From: Spirochaetia bacterium UBA5763
Lineage (GTDB): Bacteria > Spirochaetota > UBA4802 > UBA5550
Reading direction: 5' to 3'
Assembly: GCA_002418835.1 (NCBI GenBank)
Contig: DIEX01000024.1
Coordinates: forward strand, 16,543-80,542
DNA: 64,000 nucleotides
A program made the position numbers and the translations under genes. Positions 9,022 through 17,332 of the stretch are shown piece after piece. The notes below the pieces were generated by a model that saw nothing but the letters and a program-made list of their open reading frames with translations, was not told the DNA's origin and made no database searches. Positions within the stretch are counted from its first letter, which is position 1, and every line of letters starts with the position of its first letter.

Positions 9022-9050
9022 AGTATAGATATCGCCGTGTTATATGTCAA
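9022..9050 (-). promoter_or_regulatory. Sigma-70-type promoter of cheY
   Basis: On the minus strand TTGACA (9050-9045), a 17-base spacer and TATACT (9027-9022). This is one of the best consensus promoters in the window and lies 27 bases from the cheY start. Confidence 0.6.
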
Positions 9051-9096
9051 TTCATTATAAAAATTTTTTTAAAACAGAAAATTATACCCGTAAATA

Positions 9097-10146
9097 TTAA
9101 ATATGCTTAATGATCTGATCAGTTATAGTGTTCAGACCCACAACTTCGTCAACAGCACCTATCTCTACAGCCACCCTGTTCATCCCGTATACGACAGATG
9201 TCTCTTCATTCTGGGCTATTGTATGCCCCCCGGTTTTCCTTATCTTCATGAGCCCGTCGGCACCGTCTCTCCCCATACCTGTCATAATTACCCCCACTGA
9301 CCTTCCACCGGCATATTCAGCCACGGAATTAAAAAGAACATCAATCGAAGGCATATGGCCCGAGACTTTCTCAGCCTTGAAAATTTTTATTTTATACCTG
9401 TCCCCTTTTTTTACAAGAGCCATATGGGAGTGCCCTGGTGCGACATATCCGTGCCCCGGCAGTACATCATCGCCATCCTCCGCCTCTTTAACAGAAAGAT
9501 TAGAGCTGTCATTAAGTCTCTTTGAAAATGCGGTGGTAAAACCCTCCGGCATATGCTGAACAACAAGGACAGGGGAGGGAAACTTTTCAGGGAATTTCTT
9601 AAAGACATTTATAAGAGCAGAGGGCCCACCTGTGGATGTGCCTATTGCCACAACCTTTTCCGAAGTTGACTTCATCGTCCCTTTAAAGGGAACCCGGGAC
9701 ATATCCATCTGCTGTATTGGTGAAAGCTGACTTACATTCAGCCCTGAATTATGAACAGACCTGATTTTTTTTACAAGCAGATCGCCGATCTCTTCAATTG
9801 TCATGGAGAGAAGAGATGACGGTTTAGGTACAAAATCCACCGCACCCAGTTCAAGAGCTTTGAATGTCGCATCAGCGCCATGCTGCGTAAGGACGCTCAT
9901 CATGATTACAGGCTTCGGTTTGCTCCCCATTATATGCTTAAGTGCCGCAAGCCCGTCGAGAATCGGCATCTCGATATCCATTGTTATTACGTCAGGGTCC
10001 AGTTCCTGGTTTCTGAAAATGGCTGTTTTGCCGTTATTGGCAGTTCCAACAACAGTGATATCACTCTCCTTCTCAAGTATATCAGCTATGATCTTCCTTA
10101 CAAGAGAAGAGTCATCAACAACCAGAACTTTAATCTTTTCAGACAT
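9097..10146 (-). CDS. cheB: Chemotaxis methylesterase/deamidase CheB (cluster 1)
   Basis: The 349-residue protein has an N-terminal receiver (D55-region motif VITMDIEMPILDGL) and a C-terminal CheB methylesterase with the Ser-His-Asp triad in GTSTGGPS, VQHMPEGF and TGMGRDGADG. It removes methyl groups from receptor glutamates when phosphorylated by CheA. It overlaps the 3' end of the cheA-cheC gene by 8 bases, implying coupled translation. Confidence 0.95.
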   Translation of the reverse strand: MSEKIKVLVVDDSSLVRKIIADILEKESDITVVGTANNGKTAIFRNQELDPDVITMDIEMPILDGLAALKHIMGSKPKPVIMMSVLTQHGADATFKALELGAVDFVPKPSSLLSMTIEEIGDLLVKKIRSVHNSGLNVSQLSPIQQMDMSRVPFKGTMKSTSEKVVAIGTSTGGPSALINVFKKFPEKFPSPVLVVQHMPEGFTTAFSKRLNDSSNLSVKEAEDGDDVLPGHGYVAPGHSHMALVKKGDRYKIKIFKAEKVSGHMPSIDVLFNSVAEYAGGRSVGVIMTGMGRDGADGLMKIRKTGGHTIAQNEETSVVYGMNRVAVEIGAVDEVVGLNTITDQIIKHI

Positions 10147-13100
10147 TGCTCTTAAATCCTTTTACCAGGAGTTTAAGTGATTCTGTTTCAGGAAGAATCA
10201 TAAGACTCCCCATAACCTGATCATTTTCAAAATAAAAGGCTGTTTCCATAACAATTGCGTAATCATGTTCTATGTTATGCATTACCAGCACTGAATCTAT
10301 TACAGACTGCAGAAAATCATGCACAAAGATAGGTACATTAGGCTTAACTACCATGTTTGATTTTTCAGCATAAACATTCAGAATTGAGGCGCCTATTATA
10401 TTGGTAAGTTCCTTAAGTGCAGAGACTCCGTCTTCACTGAGTTCCTTTGTCGATTTTGTACTGAAACCATACAGCATATCAACGAGTTCGAACCCGACGC
10501 TCTCGGTAAGCAGAAGAAGAAGTGTACCATTTATTTCACCTTCAATACCCAGCATGACCCCGATATACGGCTCATTCAGTCCGCCGAGAAACTCCGGTAT
10601 CTTTTCAACAGGAGTGAGCCTTACCTCCGGGATAGAGAGATCAATCCTTTTGGAAAGAATCTTTGAGATCGCTTCGGCAGCATTAGCTGCTCCCATATTT
10701 GAAATAAGGCTGAATTCATTCAGTTCATCCTTGTCAATATTCAGCTCTGTCTGTATATGAGAATCCGGTTTACCCTGACTAATAGCACTGTCAATATTCT
10801 GCTTCAGTTCCTCCCTGAACTCGGTCAAAGCACCTTTCACTTTCTCCTCAAGTTCCGCATCGGCCGGTTCCGCTGCGAGTTCAGCTACTGCGTCAACAGC
10901 TGCCGTAATCTCATGTTCTTTTTTTACAGAGGGAATTTCAGGTTCAGCCGGAGTTTCTGCTGTTTTATCAGAGAACATTTCTTCATCAGCCCCGGATTTT
11001 TCAGAAGCGCCGGGCTCCTGAACTTGCACTTCGTCTTCATCGAAAAGAAACACGTCGGAGATATAGTTCGGTTTACCCTTTGCTTCAGCAGGCGTTTCAG
11101 TGAGTGTGATTTGGTCAGACAGAGAAAGGTCTTCACCTCTGCTGATGTAATCAGCTTCAGCGCTGGAGATCACCTTTTCCTCTTCTTCAAGCTCCTCGTA
11201 ATCACCGGCATCAACCATACGGGACTTGATCACCTTCTCTCTCTCCTCCTGGGAGAGCTTCTCCTGTTGAGTAATAACCTTATTGATCATGGCCTGAATA
11301 TCAAGAATGAGGCATATACTTCCATCACCAAGAATTGATGCACCCGCAAGACCTTCAACTGTGGTATAGTTCTGCTCCAGTGATTTGATAACAATCTCCA
11401 TCTTGCCTTCAAGGAAATCGACGATAAGCCCTATCTTTCTGCTTCCGTAACCGACAACAACAACCGGTATCTTTTCTGTACTTCTCAGTGCTGTTTTAAT
11501 ACCGATGAACTCGTTAAGGCGGAGAAGGGAGAGTATCTCACCCCTGAGATTGATCACCTCATGTCCCTCAATTGTTGCTATATCAGTCTGCGAAATTTTA
11601 ATTGTTTCAATAACGTCAGAGAGAGGTATCGCGTAGACTTCACGCCGGACTTTAACCATTATAGCCGGTATGATTGCCAGAGTAAGCGGGAATGTTAGTA
11701 TGAAGCGTGTCCCCATACCTTTTTCTGTTTCGATACTTACAGTGCCATTCAGTTCATTCACAATTTCTTTAACGACATTCATCCCCACACCGCGGCCTGA
11801 AATATCGGTAATTATCTTTGCAGTTGAAAAACCGGGGATGAAGATAAAATTATATATATCCATATCATCCATGTTGGCAAGGATTTCCGGAGTGGAGAGT
11901 TTCTTTTCAACTACCTTGGCTTTAATCGCCTCAGGATCGAGGCCCCGTCCGTCATCACTTATCTCAACAAATATCTGGTTTCCACCCTGGTATGCATTCA
12001 GAGTAATTGTTGCGGTCTCCAGCTTGCCGAGACGAGCCCTCTCTTCAGTAGACTCTATCCCGTGGTCAACTGCATTCCTGATCAGGTGCAGAAGAGGTTC
12101 ACCTATAACATCTATAACTTTTTTATCAAGTTCTGTATCTTCACCTTTAACTACAAGCTCGACATTTTTATTATGCTCTTTCGCGAGATCACGCACCAGC
12201 CTGTTAAACCTGCTGAACACCTGGCCTATAGGAACCATCCTGGTCTTCATTATACCTGTCTGAAGGTCCTTGGCTATCCTTGACATCTGTTCCATCCGGT
12301 TTTTGAACTCGGTTATGACAGATTTATTTCCGGAGTATTTTCTAAGCTCTTCATAAAGCCTGTAAAAACCTGAGTTCGCTATTACAAGCTCACCAACATT
12401 ATTAAGCAGCAGATCAAGCTTATCAATAGACACCTTGACAGTTTTAAGCATAGGGGTTTTACGCCTGTCATGATCAACAGGGGAATCCGATCTGCGACGC
12501 TCAAAAATATTAACATCCGGATCATCCGCTTCATCCGGGGAGTCATCGGGTTCTTCATCATAAGCAAAATCTTCTTTTGTATTCACGTTATTATTTACAG
12601 TTTCCTGTTTCAGCGGTTTTTCATTTTCAGAAAGTTCAACTGCCAGGGGTGAACCTATCTTAAGAAGCTCACGTCCATCTTTCATAACTGTTGATATTCT
12701 TCTCAGTTCTATCTTCTCTATCTGATCAATATCACACCCTTTATAAATCTGGTTAAGCGTTGAATCACTTGTGTAGATTATCTTGAAAGTATTTACCGTT
12801 TCATCTGCGCTCAACTCTTCCAATGCAGGAATGATCTTAATCACATCACCGGTTCTTTCAAGATTAGTAGAGATGAGCTGACTTTTCACCCACTTCATCT
12901 GGGCGGATTCTTCAATTGTTATCGTAATCTCAAGGCACTCACGGCCCTGGGCAATGGCTTCCCGTATACTGCCGCTCTCCGCAGAATTAAATGAAGTTTT
13001 AACCACAGCTTTTACCGGTGACGGTTTCTGTTTTAAATCCGCTTTACCCGCGGAGTTATTACCAATCCTGGAATTTTCATTAACCTGATTAATTCTTTCC

Positions 13101-13456
13101 TGAAGGGGCTTGAGATTCTGCTGAGGTTCAACGCCTGAAGCAACCAGTTCTATTACCTCGCTTATAACATCAAAGCATTTGAAGATAACATCAACAACTT
13201 CAGAAGTGACGGAGTTTGTCTTGTCCCGGATCCCCTGCAGAAGGTTTTCCATTCTGTGGGCAAGATCACTCAGATCATTCAGCCCCACAAAAGCAGCTGA
13301 ACTTTTAAGAGAATGTGCTGCCCTGAAAATATTATTTATTATTTCTTCATCTTCAGGATTCCTTTCCAGAACCAGCAGATTTTTATTAAGTTCCTGAAGC
13401 AGTTCATCTGCTTCTTCAAGAAAAATATCCTGATACTCACCCAGAGAAAATGACAT
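10139..13456 (-). CDS. cheA: CheA histidine kinase fused to a C-terminal CheC phosphatase domain
   Basis: At 1105 residues it is far longer than a normal CheA (about 650-750). Order: HPt with phosphoacceptor H48 (RAAHSLKSS), a P2-like region around 175-270, dimerisation P3 (KLDLLLNNVGELV), an HATPase with HLIRNAVDHGIE and GRGVGMNVVKEI, a CheW-like P5, an acidic linker of about 170 residues, then a 196-residue CheC-like domain from about residue 910. The CheC active-site pattern [DS]x3Ex2Nx22P is intact in the second copy (S1012, E1016, N1019, P1042), while the first copy keeps N920 and P943 but has L917 in place of Glu. The second site would hydrolyse CheY-P. It lies between cheW (19-base gap) and cheB. 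Confidence 0.92.
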   Translation of the reverse strand: MSFSLGEYQDIFLEEADELLQELNKNLLVLERNPEDEEIINNIFRAAHSLKSSAAFVGLNDLSDLAHRMENLLQGIRDKTNSVTSEVVDVIFKCFDVISEVIELVASGVEPQQNLKPLQERINQVNENSRIGNNSAGKADLKQKPSPVKAVVKTSFNSAESGSIREAIAQGRECLEITITIEESAQMKWVKSQLISTNLERTGDVIKIIPALEELSADETVNTFKIIYTSDSTLNQIYKGCDIDQIEKIELRRISTVMKDGRELLKIGSPLAVELSENEKPLKQETVNNNVNTKEDFAYDEEPDDSPDEADDPDVNIFERRRSDSPVDHDRRKTPMLKTVKVSIDKLDLLLNNVGELVIANSGFYRLYEELRKYSGNKSVITEFKNRMEQMSRIAKDLQTGIMKTRMVPIGQVFSRFNRLVRDLAKEHNKNVELVVKGEDTELDKKVIDVIGEPLLHLIRNAVDHGIESTEERARLGKLETATITLNAYQGGNQIFVEISDDGRGLDPEAIKAKVVEKKLSTPEILANMDDMDIYNFIFIPGFSTAKIITDISGRGVGMNVVKEIVNELNGTVSIETEKGMGTRFILTFPLTLAIIPAIMVKVRREVYAIPLSDVIETIKISQTDIATIEGHEVINLRGEILSLLRLNEFIGIKTALRSTEKIPVVVVGYGSRKIGLIVDFLEGKMEIVIKSLEQNYTTVEGLAGASILGDGSICLILDIQAMINKVITQQEKLSQEEREKVIKSRMVDAGDYEELEEEEKVISSAEADYISRGEDLSLSDQITLTETPAEAKGKPNYISDVFLFDEDEVQVQEPGASEKSGADEEMFSDKTAETPAEPEIPSVKKEHEITAAVDAVAELAAEPADAELEEKVKGALTEFREELKQNIDSAISQGKPDSHIQTELNIDKDELNEFSLISNMGAANAAEAISKILSKRIDLSIPEVRLTPVEKIPEFLGGLNEPYIGVMLGIEGEINGTLLLLLTESVGFELVDMLYGFSTKSTKELSEDGVSALKELTNIIGASILNVYAEKSNMVVKPNVPIFVHDFLQSVIDSVLVMHNIEHDYAIVMETAFYFENDQVMGSLMILPETESLKLLVKGFKSNV

Positions 13457-13475
13457 ATCTCACTGCTCCATTGTT

Positions 13476-14039
13476 TTAATTATCGCCACTATATAACGCG
13501 CCTGATGTTTCCATAGCTTTTTTTCTATCAGCCTCTTCAAGAAACATTGAAAGTGACATATTAAGAATAACTATAAGCCTGTCTTTAAGACGGCCTATAC
13601 CTGTTATAAAATCTTCTGAGACACCTGTAATTAGTTCTGAAGGAGGATCAACATTTGTAAAAGGTATTCTGACAACCTGGTAAACATTATCCACAAGAAG
13701 ACCCACCTGTTTGCCCCCTGTTTCAACCACAATAATCCGCGTTAAGTCTGTTATATCACCTTTTGGGAAACCGAACCTGATTCTTACATCAACAACAGGT
13801 ATGACATTACCGCGAAGATTGATAACACCTTTGATAAAGTCGGGGGTATTGGGGAGCCTTGTTATATCAGGATATCTTAAAATTTCATGAACTCTGAGTA
13901 TATCAACTCCATACTCAACCTCATCAAGCATAAAGCTCACAAGCTGTATTACTTCACTGTCAACATTTTCATCTACAGCTGATGAGCCGTTATCTTTATT
14001 AGCGCTTTTTACTTTCTGAATAATTTTATTCACATCCAT
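13476..14039 (-). CDS. cheW: Chemotaxis coupling protein CheW (cluster 1)
   Basis: A 187-residue CheW with about 30 extra residues at the N terminus before the core (QLVSFMLDEVEYGVDILRVHEILRYPDITRLPN, then FIKGVINLRGNVIPVVD). CheW bridges receptors to CheA. It is the first gene of cheW-cheA-cheB. The ribosome-binding site AAAGGG precedes the ATG. No methyl-accepting receptor gene is in the window. Confidence 0.93.
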   Translation of the reverse strand: MDVNKIIQKVKSANKDNGSSAVDENVDSEVIQLVSFMLDEVEYGVDILRVHEILRYPDITRLPNTPDFIKGVINLRGNVIPVVDVRIRFGFPKGDITDLTRIIVVETGGKQVGLLVDNVYQVVRIPFTNVDPPSELITGVSEDFITGIGRLKDRLIVILNMSLSMFLEEADRKKAMETSGALYSGDN

Positions 14040-14254
14040 ACGGGTTTCCCTTTATAACCTTTTCAAAGATTATTATGTATTATAATATATACAAGTATTA
14101 CTGATAAAGCAAATCTCATTTCTTAAGAATAAAAACTAAAAACCGATAAAAATAATAAATTTAACGATATAAATACTGTCTACGAATAAATAGCAAAAAA
14201 CATCAATAATTCAATTAAAATATGAAGACATTTTAACTTTTTCAAGATAATTCA

Positions 14255-14395
14255 GGAATTATTAAATATCCCCGGATTAGAGGCATAGGGAGAGATTTTA
14301 ATCCCGCACATACGTTCACGAATAAAGCAGAAGGGAGTTTTACGCACAGGGAAGACGGCAATACAGCAGGTTGCCGGGATCAGGAAGAATAATAC
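14255..14395 (-). ncRNA. Possible structured RNA downstream of zapA (6S-like candidate)
   Basis: Between zapA and cheW lies a segment of balanced base composition, followed by about 200 bases (14040-14254) of very AT-rich DNA with no gene. Its ends can pair: TTATT (14259-14263) and ATCCC (14268-14272) on one side with GGGAT (14376-14380) and AATAA (14388-14392) on the other, with an inner hairpin CGGCA/TGCCG near 14355-14378. The 6S RNA gene ssrS often follows zapA, which prompts this candidate. I cannot confirm 6S features by eye. Confidence 0.25.
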
Positions 14396-14396
14396 A

Positions 14397-14723
14397 TTAA
14401 AAACGTCCGGCTCCCCCGCCAGCACCTGAAAATATATCTCCGATAAGACCTTCATCAAGGAGCGAAATAATCTCCCTGGCTTTATCTTCTATCGCCCCTT
14501 CTATACCAGTATTTATCTTTTTCATCTGAAAGTATTCATCAGCAATATTAAGAGAAACAAGTATTGCCACCTGGAGAGAGTTCGCTCCAGAGATATTACG
14601 GCTCACCTCATCCACTTTTTCATTCACGTAGTCAGCGAGCTGCATTATATAGTCAGGAGATGCATCGCCCTTTATATTATAACTCTGGCCAAGGATATTT
14701 ACTCTTACTTTATTCGATTCCAT
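14397..14723 (-). CDS. zapA: Cell division protein ZapA
   Basis: The 108-residue protein has the ZapA N-terminal fold (VRVNILGQSYNIKGDASPDYIMQLADYVNEKV) followed by a coiled coil and ends in a Gly-rich tail (GAGGGAGRF). ZapA cross-links FtsZ filaments at the division ring. It starts 14 bases after an acidic coiled-coil gene that looks like a ZapB-type partner. Confidence 0.88.
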   Translation of the reverse strand: MESNKVRVNILGQSYNIKGDASPDYIMQLADYVNEKVDEVSRNISGANSLQVAILVSLNIADEYFQMKKINTGIEGAIEDKAREIISLLDEGLIGDIFSGAGGGAGRF

Positions 14724-14737
14724 AACTATCCTGCTGT

Positions 14738-15520
14738 TTATTTTACATCATCGTCTTCAATAATGATTATTTCATCATCATCCGCAGATTCCGCTTTAAC
14801 CTTATCAGCATTTTCAGGCTCATCAGGCATATCAAAATCCTCATCATTAATAATGATTTCATCATCATGTACATCCTCTATGACAATCTCATCCTCATCA
14901 TCAAGAAGTATTATCTCATCTTCATCATTGGGCATCTCAACTGTGTCAGCTGCGGCTTTGCGGCCTGATTCAGGTGAAATTTCATCCTCGTCATCAATAA
15001 TTATAATTTCATCGTCGTCTCTTGATACGGATGGAGAAGGCTGAACGTTTTCAACTTTAAGATCATCGTCCGCTTTTTCAGCTTCGATTTTATCTTCAAT
15101 AACAATATTTTCATTATCAGATTCGATGAACAGATCTTTTTCATCATCCTTCACTGCCGGCGGCTCATGAAATTCTATATCTGAACGCGAAGAGGATGGT
15201 GTACCGGAATAGAGATTCCCCGGTATACTTCCGCCCTGAAGCCCGTCAAGTTTGCCGAGAAGGCTTATAATTTTCTTTTCAAGGGTGTCTTCTTTATCCT
15301 GGAGGTCTTTAAGTTCTTTTGTAGCAAGAGCAAGCTCCCTTCTGACCTTTTCTATCTCCTGCTCTTTCTCTTCAAGAGTAAGTTTAACATCCTCAACTTC
15401 ACCTTTTAAAACTTCATTTTCATTTTCAAGTTTGGAATTTTCTGTGCGCAAATCCCCTATAAGATGAAGGGCTTTTATTACCCTGTTTTCCAGTTCTTCA
15501 AGCTGCTGCATTGTTATCAT
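14738..15520 (-). CDS. Coiled-coil protein with acidic repeat tail, possible ZapB-like partner
   Basis: Residues 1-95 form a heptad-rich coiled coil (LEELENRVIKALHLI to LEKKIISLLGKLDGL). The remaining 165 residues are extremely acidic, with a repeated motif of the kind DDEIIIIDDEDE seen at least five times, ending in EIIIIEDDDVK. The N-terminal coiled coil next to zapA resembles ZapB, the FtsZ-ring protein that binds ZapA. The repeated acid-isoleucine patches are not part of ZapB and their role is unknown; short beta-prone or peptide-binding motifs are possible. The repeats also produce TCATCATC-type DNA on the plus strand. Function is inferred from position only. Confidence 0.6.
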   Translation of the reverse strand: MITMQQLEELENRVIKALHLIGDLRTENSKLENENEVLKGEVEDVKLTLEEKEQEIEKVRRELALATKELKDLQDKEDTLEKKIISLLGKLDGLQGGSIPGNLYSGTPSSSRSDIEFHEPPAVKDDEKDLFIESDNENIVIEDKIEAEKADDDLKVENVQPSPSVSRDDDEIIIIDDEDEISPESGRKAAADTVEMPNDEDEIILLDDEDEIVIEDVHDDEIIINDEDFDMPDEPENADKVKAESADDDEIIIIEDDDVK

Positions 15521-15724
15521 ATTATAACCTCCCGGTGTCCCTTCAATATCCGCAATATGTATAAAGAGAGCCTGTTAACTCTATCGACAAAATTTCTTCA
15601 GGAATTAACAACTCGTTTAGAATTATTAATCAGACTTTACAAAACTGCCTGAAATAATGCTGAAAATCAGTAAAAAGATTATCCCCGAACAGGAATGGAT
15701 AAATAGTATAAAATTCTACTAACT

Positions 15725-15754
15725 ATAATATAACCAACAGGAAAGATACGTCAA
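15725..15754 (-). promoter_or_regulatory. Possible promoter for the zapB-like/zapA operon
   Basis: On the minus strand TTGACG (15754-15749), an 18-base spacer and TATTAT (15730-15725). It would give a leader of about 200 bases. The rest of the 15521-15777 gap is AT-rich and shows no gene. Confidence 0.35.
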
Positions 15755-15777
15755 GTATTATGAATTAACATTAAATA

Positions 15778-16683
15778 TCAGAAAAAAATATTAATTCCGA
15801 AGCCGGAACTCCACCTCTCTTCTCCAGAGGAATAAAAGGGATTAACTTTGCAGTAAATCATAAAAAAAAACGAATCTCTTACCATATATTTACATCCGGC
15901 TGAAATAAATGTGCTACTTCCCCCTTCCCCTTCAGCAGTTTTTAAAGATACGCTGCTGTCTTCCTGAAAATCTGTAAAAGCATGATACAGCTCACCAAAA
16001 AGAATAACCGGATGCATCCGGGATTCAACTATCGAAACCGCGGTACTCATATAGTCATCAGAGAGTCCGCTGCCGGAAAAAAATGAATCTTTATAAAAGG
16101 GATTCAGTCCGAAAACCGATTTATATGTGTCATATTTTTTCAGATCACCCTTTAATGATCCATACAAATTCTCATCGCGCCCCTCTCTGAGAGTGTAGCT
16201 GATATTAAAATTAAGGATATCCTTTCCAGTCATTCTCAATGAAAATACAGGAGTAATTTTCACTTCATTACGCCCTACTGAAAGGTTTCTCCACCTTTCA
16301 TCAACACCTGGTTCCGGGCCTGTTGGAATACGGATTCTGAGATCAATCCCGGTATCAACCATGTCATAAAAATATCTGCCGGTATAATGCCAGAATTCCA
16401 GCAGAGTATCTCCGGTTTCACTTTCGTCACCGGAGAGATCATAATTCAGATAATTCCATTCAACACCAAGTGTTGTGGCATCAGTTAAACCGAGATTGAG
16501 AGTTAAAACATCCACCCTGTGGAGTTCATTACCGGAAATTAGCCTCTCCCCTAAATAAAAATCGATGGTGTCCGCAGGTACAGTATAGCAAGTTCTGCTC
16601 AAAGGGAGAGAAAAAGCCCCCCCTGAAAATAAAATCAGCACCATGATAATGGTGCTGATTCTTTTAACAGAAGCGCTAATCAT
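15778..16683 (-). CDS. Predicted outer-membrane beta-barrel protein
   Basis: A 301-residue protein with a signal peptide (hydrophobic STIIMVLILFSGGAFS, cleavage about residue 25). It then has alternating hydrophobic strands rich in aromatic residues (YYxxxFxxG-type), short charged turns, and a C-terminal strand ending in Phe (GFGINIFF), as expected for barrel assembly by BamA. I do not recognise a specific family. The start is 15 bases past the rplT stop, and the rplT terminator overlaps the first codons. Met14 is an alternative start inside that hairpin but would leave a poor signal peptide. Confidence 0.65.
   Translation of the reverse strand: MISASVKRISTIIMVLILFSGGAFSLPLSRTCYTVPADTIDFYLGERLISGNELHRVDVLTLNLGLTDATTLGVEWNYLNYDLSGDESETGDTLLEFWHYTGRYFYDMVDTGIDLRIRIPTGPEPGVDERWRNLSVGRNEVKITPVFSLRMTGKDILNFNISYTLREGRDENLYGSLKGDLKKYDTYKSVFGLNPFYKDSFFSGSGLSDDYMSTAVSIVESRMHPVILFGELYHAFTDFQEDSSVSLKTAEGEGGSSTFISAGCKYMVRDSFFFMIYCKVNPFYSSGEERWSSGFGINIFF
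16633..16660 (-). terminator. Perfect 12-bp hairpin ending the thrS-infC-rpmI-rplT transcript, inside the next gene's signal peptide
   Basis: AATCAGCACCAT (16633-16644), a 4-base loop and ATGGTGCTGATT (16649-16660) form a perfect stem. On the minus strand it is followed by TTTATTTT. It lies about 40 bases past the rplT stop but within codons 8-17 of the downstream barrel gene. Confidence 0.55.
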
Positions 16684-16698
16684 TTATAAGCAGGCAAC

Positions 16699-17055
16699 TC
16701 AGGCCGCTTTTTTATTCACATTTTCAACGATCTTTCTGAAAGCGTCCATATCCCTGACAGCTATCTCAGCAAGCATCTTTCTGTTAATATCAACATTGCC
16801 CGCCTTCAATGCGCCGATTAGTCTGCTGTATGACATTCCGCACGCTCTTGCAGCCGCGTTTATCCTCATAATCCAGAGAGCTCTGAAATCTCTCTTTTTC
16901 AGTCTTCTATGCGTATATGAATTCTGAAGTGCCCTTCTTCTGGCATCCTTAGCTGTCCTGAACAGTTTGCTCCTGGCGCCCCTGAATCCTTTGGCATCCT
17001 TTAATATTCTCTTTCTTCTTTTCTGGTGTATTCTACCAGTAGTCGCTCTAGCCAT
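16699..17055 (-). CDS. rplT: Large ribosomal subunit protein bL20
   Basis: A basic 118-residue protein with the family start MARATTGRIHQKRRKRILKDAKGFRG, reading as ARxTxG-HxR/KRxKKILKxAKGY in other species, and the motif LWIMRINAAAR. bL20 is an early 23S rRNA assembly protein and represses the operon in some species. It is 37 bases downstream of rpmI. Confidence 0.98.
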   Translation of the reverse strand: MARATTGRIHQKRRKRILKDAKGFRGARSKLFRTAKDARRRALQNSYTHRRLKKRDFRALWIMRINAAARACGMSYSRLIGALKAGNVDINRKMLAEIAVRDMDAFRKIVENVNKKAA

Positions 17056-17092
17056 TTTTACCCTCTTTTCTACCTGATGATGATTTCAATAA

Positions 17093-17290
17093 TTAACCAT
17101 ACGGAAGCATGGCTTTAACTCTTGCTGCTTCAGAGTCAGAAACAACAGCTGTTCCCCTGAGCTGCATTTTGCGCTTTGGAGATTTTTTCTCAAGAATATG
17201 TCTTTTGAATCCTTTAGCGCTCAGAACCTTCCCGTTTTTGGTTATTCTGAATCTCTTTTTTGCCCCGCTGTTAGACTTTAGTTTAGGCAT
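17093..17290 (-). CDS. rpmI: Large ribosomal subunit protein bL35
   Basis: A 65-residue basic protein with the bL35 signature MPKLKSNSGAKKRFRITKNGKV and the KRxHxLxKKSPKRKMQLR middle. It lies between infC and rplT, the usual order. Confidence 0.97.
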   Translation of the reverse strand: MPKLKSNSGAKKRFRITKNGKVLSAKGFKRHILEKKSPKRKMQLRGTAVVSDSEAARVKAMLPYG

Positions 17291-17332
17291 AACCTTACCC
17301 CTTATTATTCTTACTAACTCAATGTCGTTATA

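Noticed and set aside
14252..14458. A 68-codon minus-strand frame overlapping the end of zapA
   Set aside because: It is out of frame with zapA and better explained by the possible structured RNA.
14763..15044. TCATCATC-type repeats on the plus strand, suggestive of a tandem array or CRISPR
   Set aside because: They are the reverse complement of codons for the acidic DDE/EIII repeats of the coiled-coil gene; no spacer-repeat structure.
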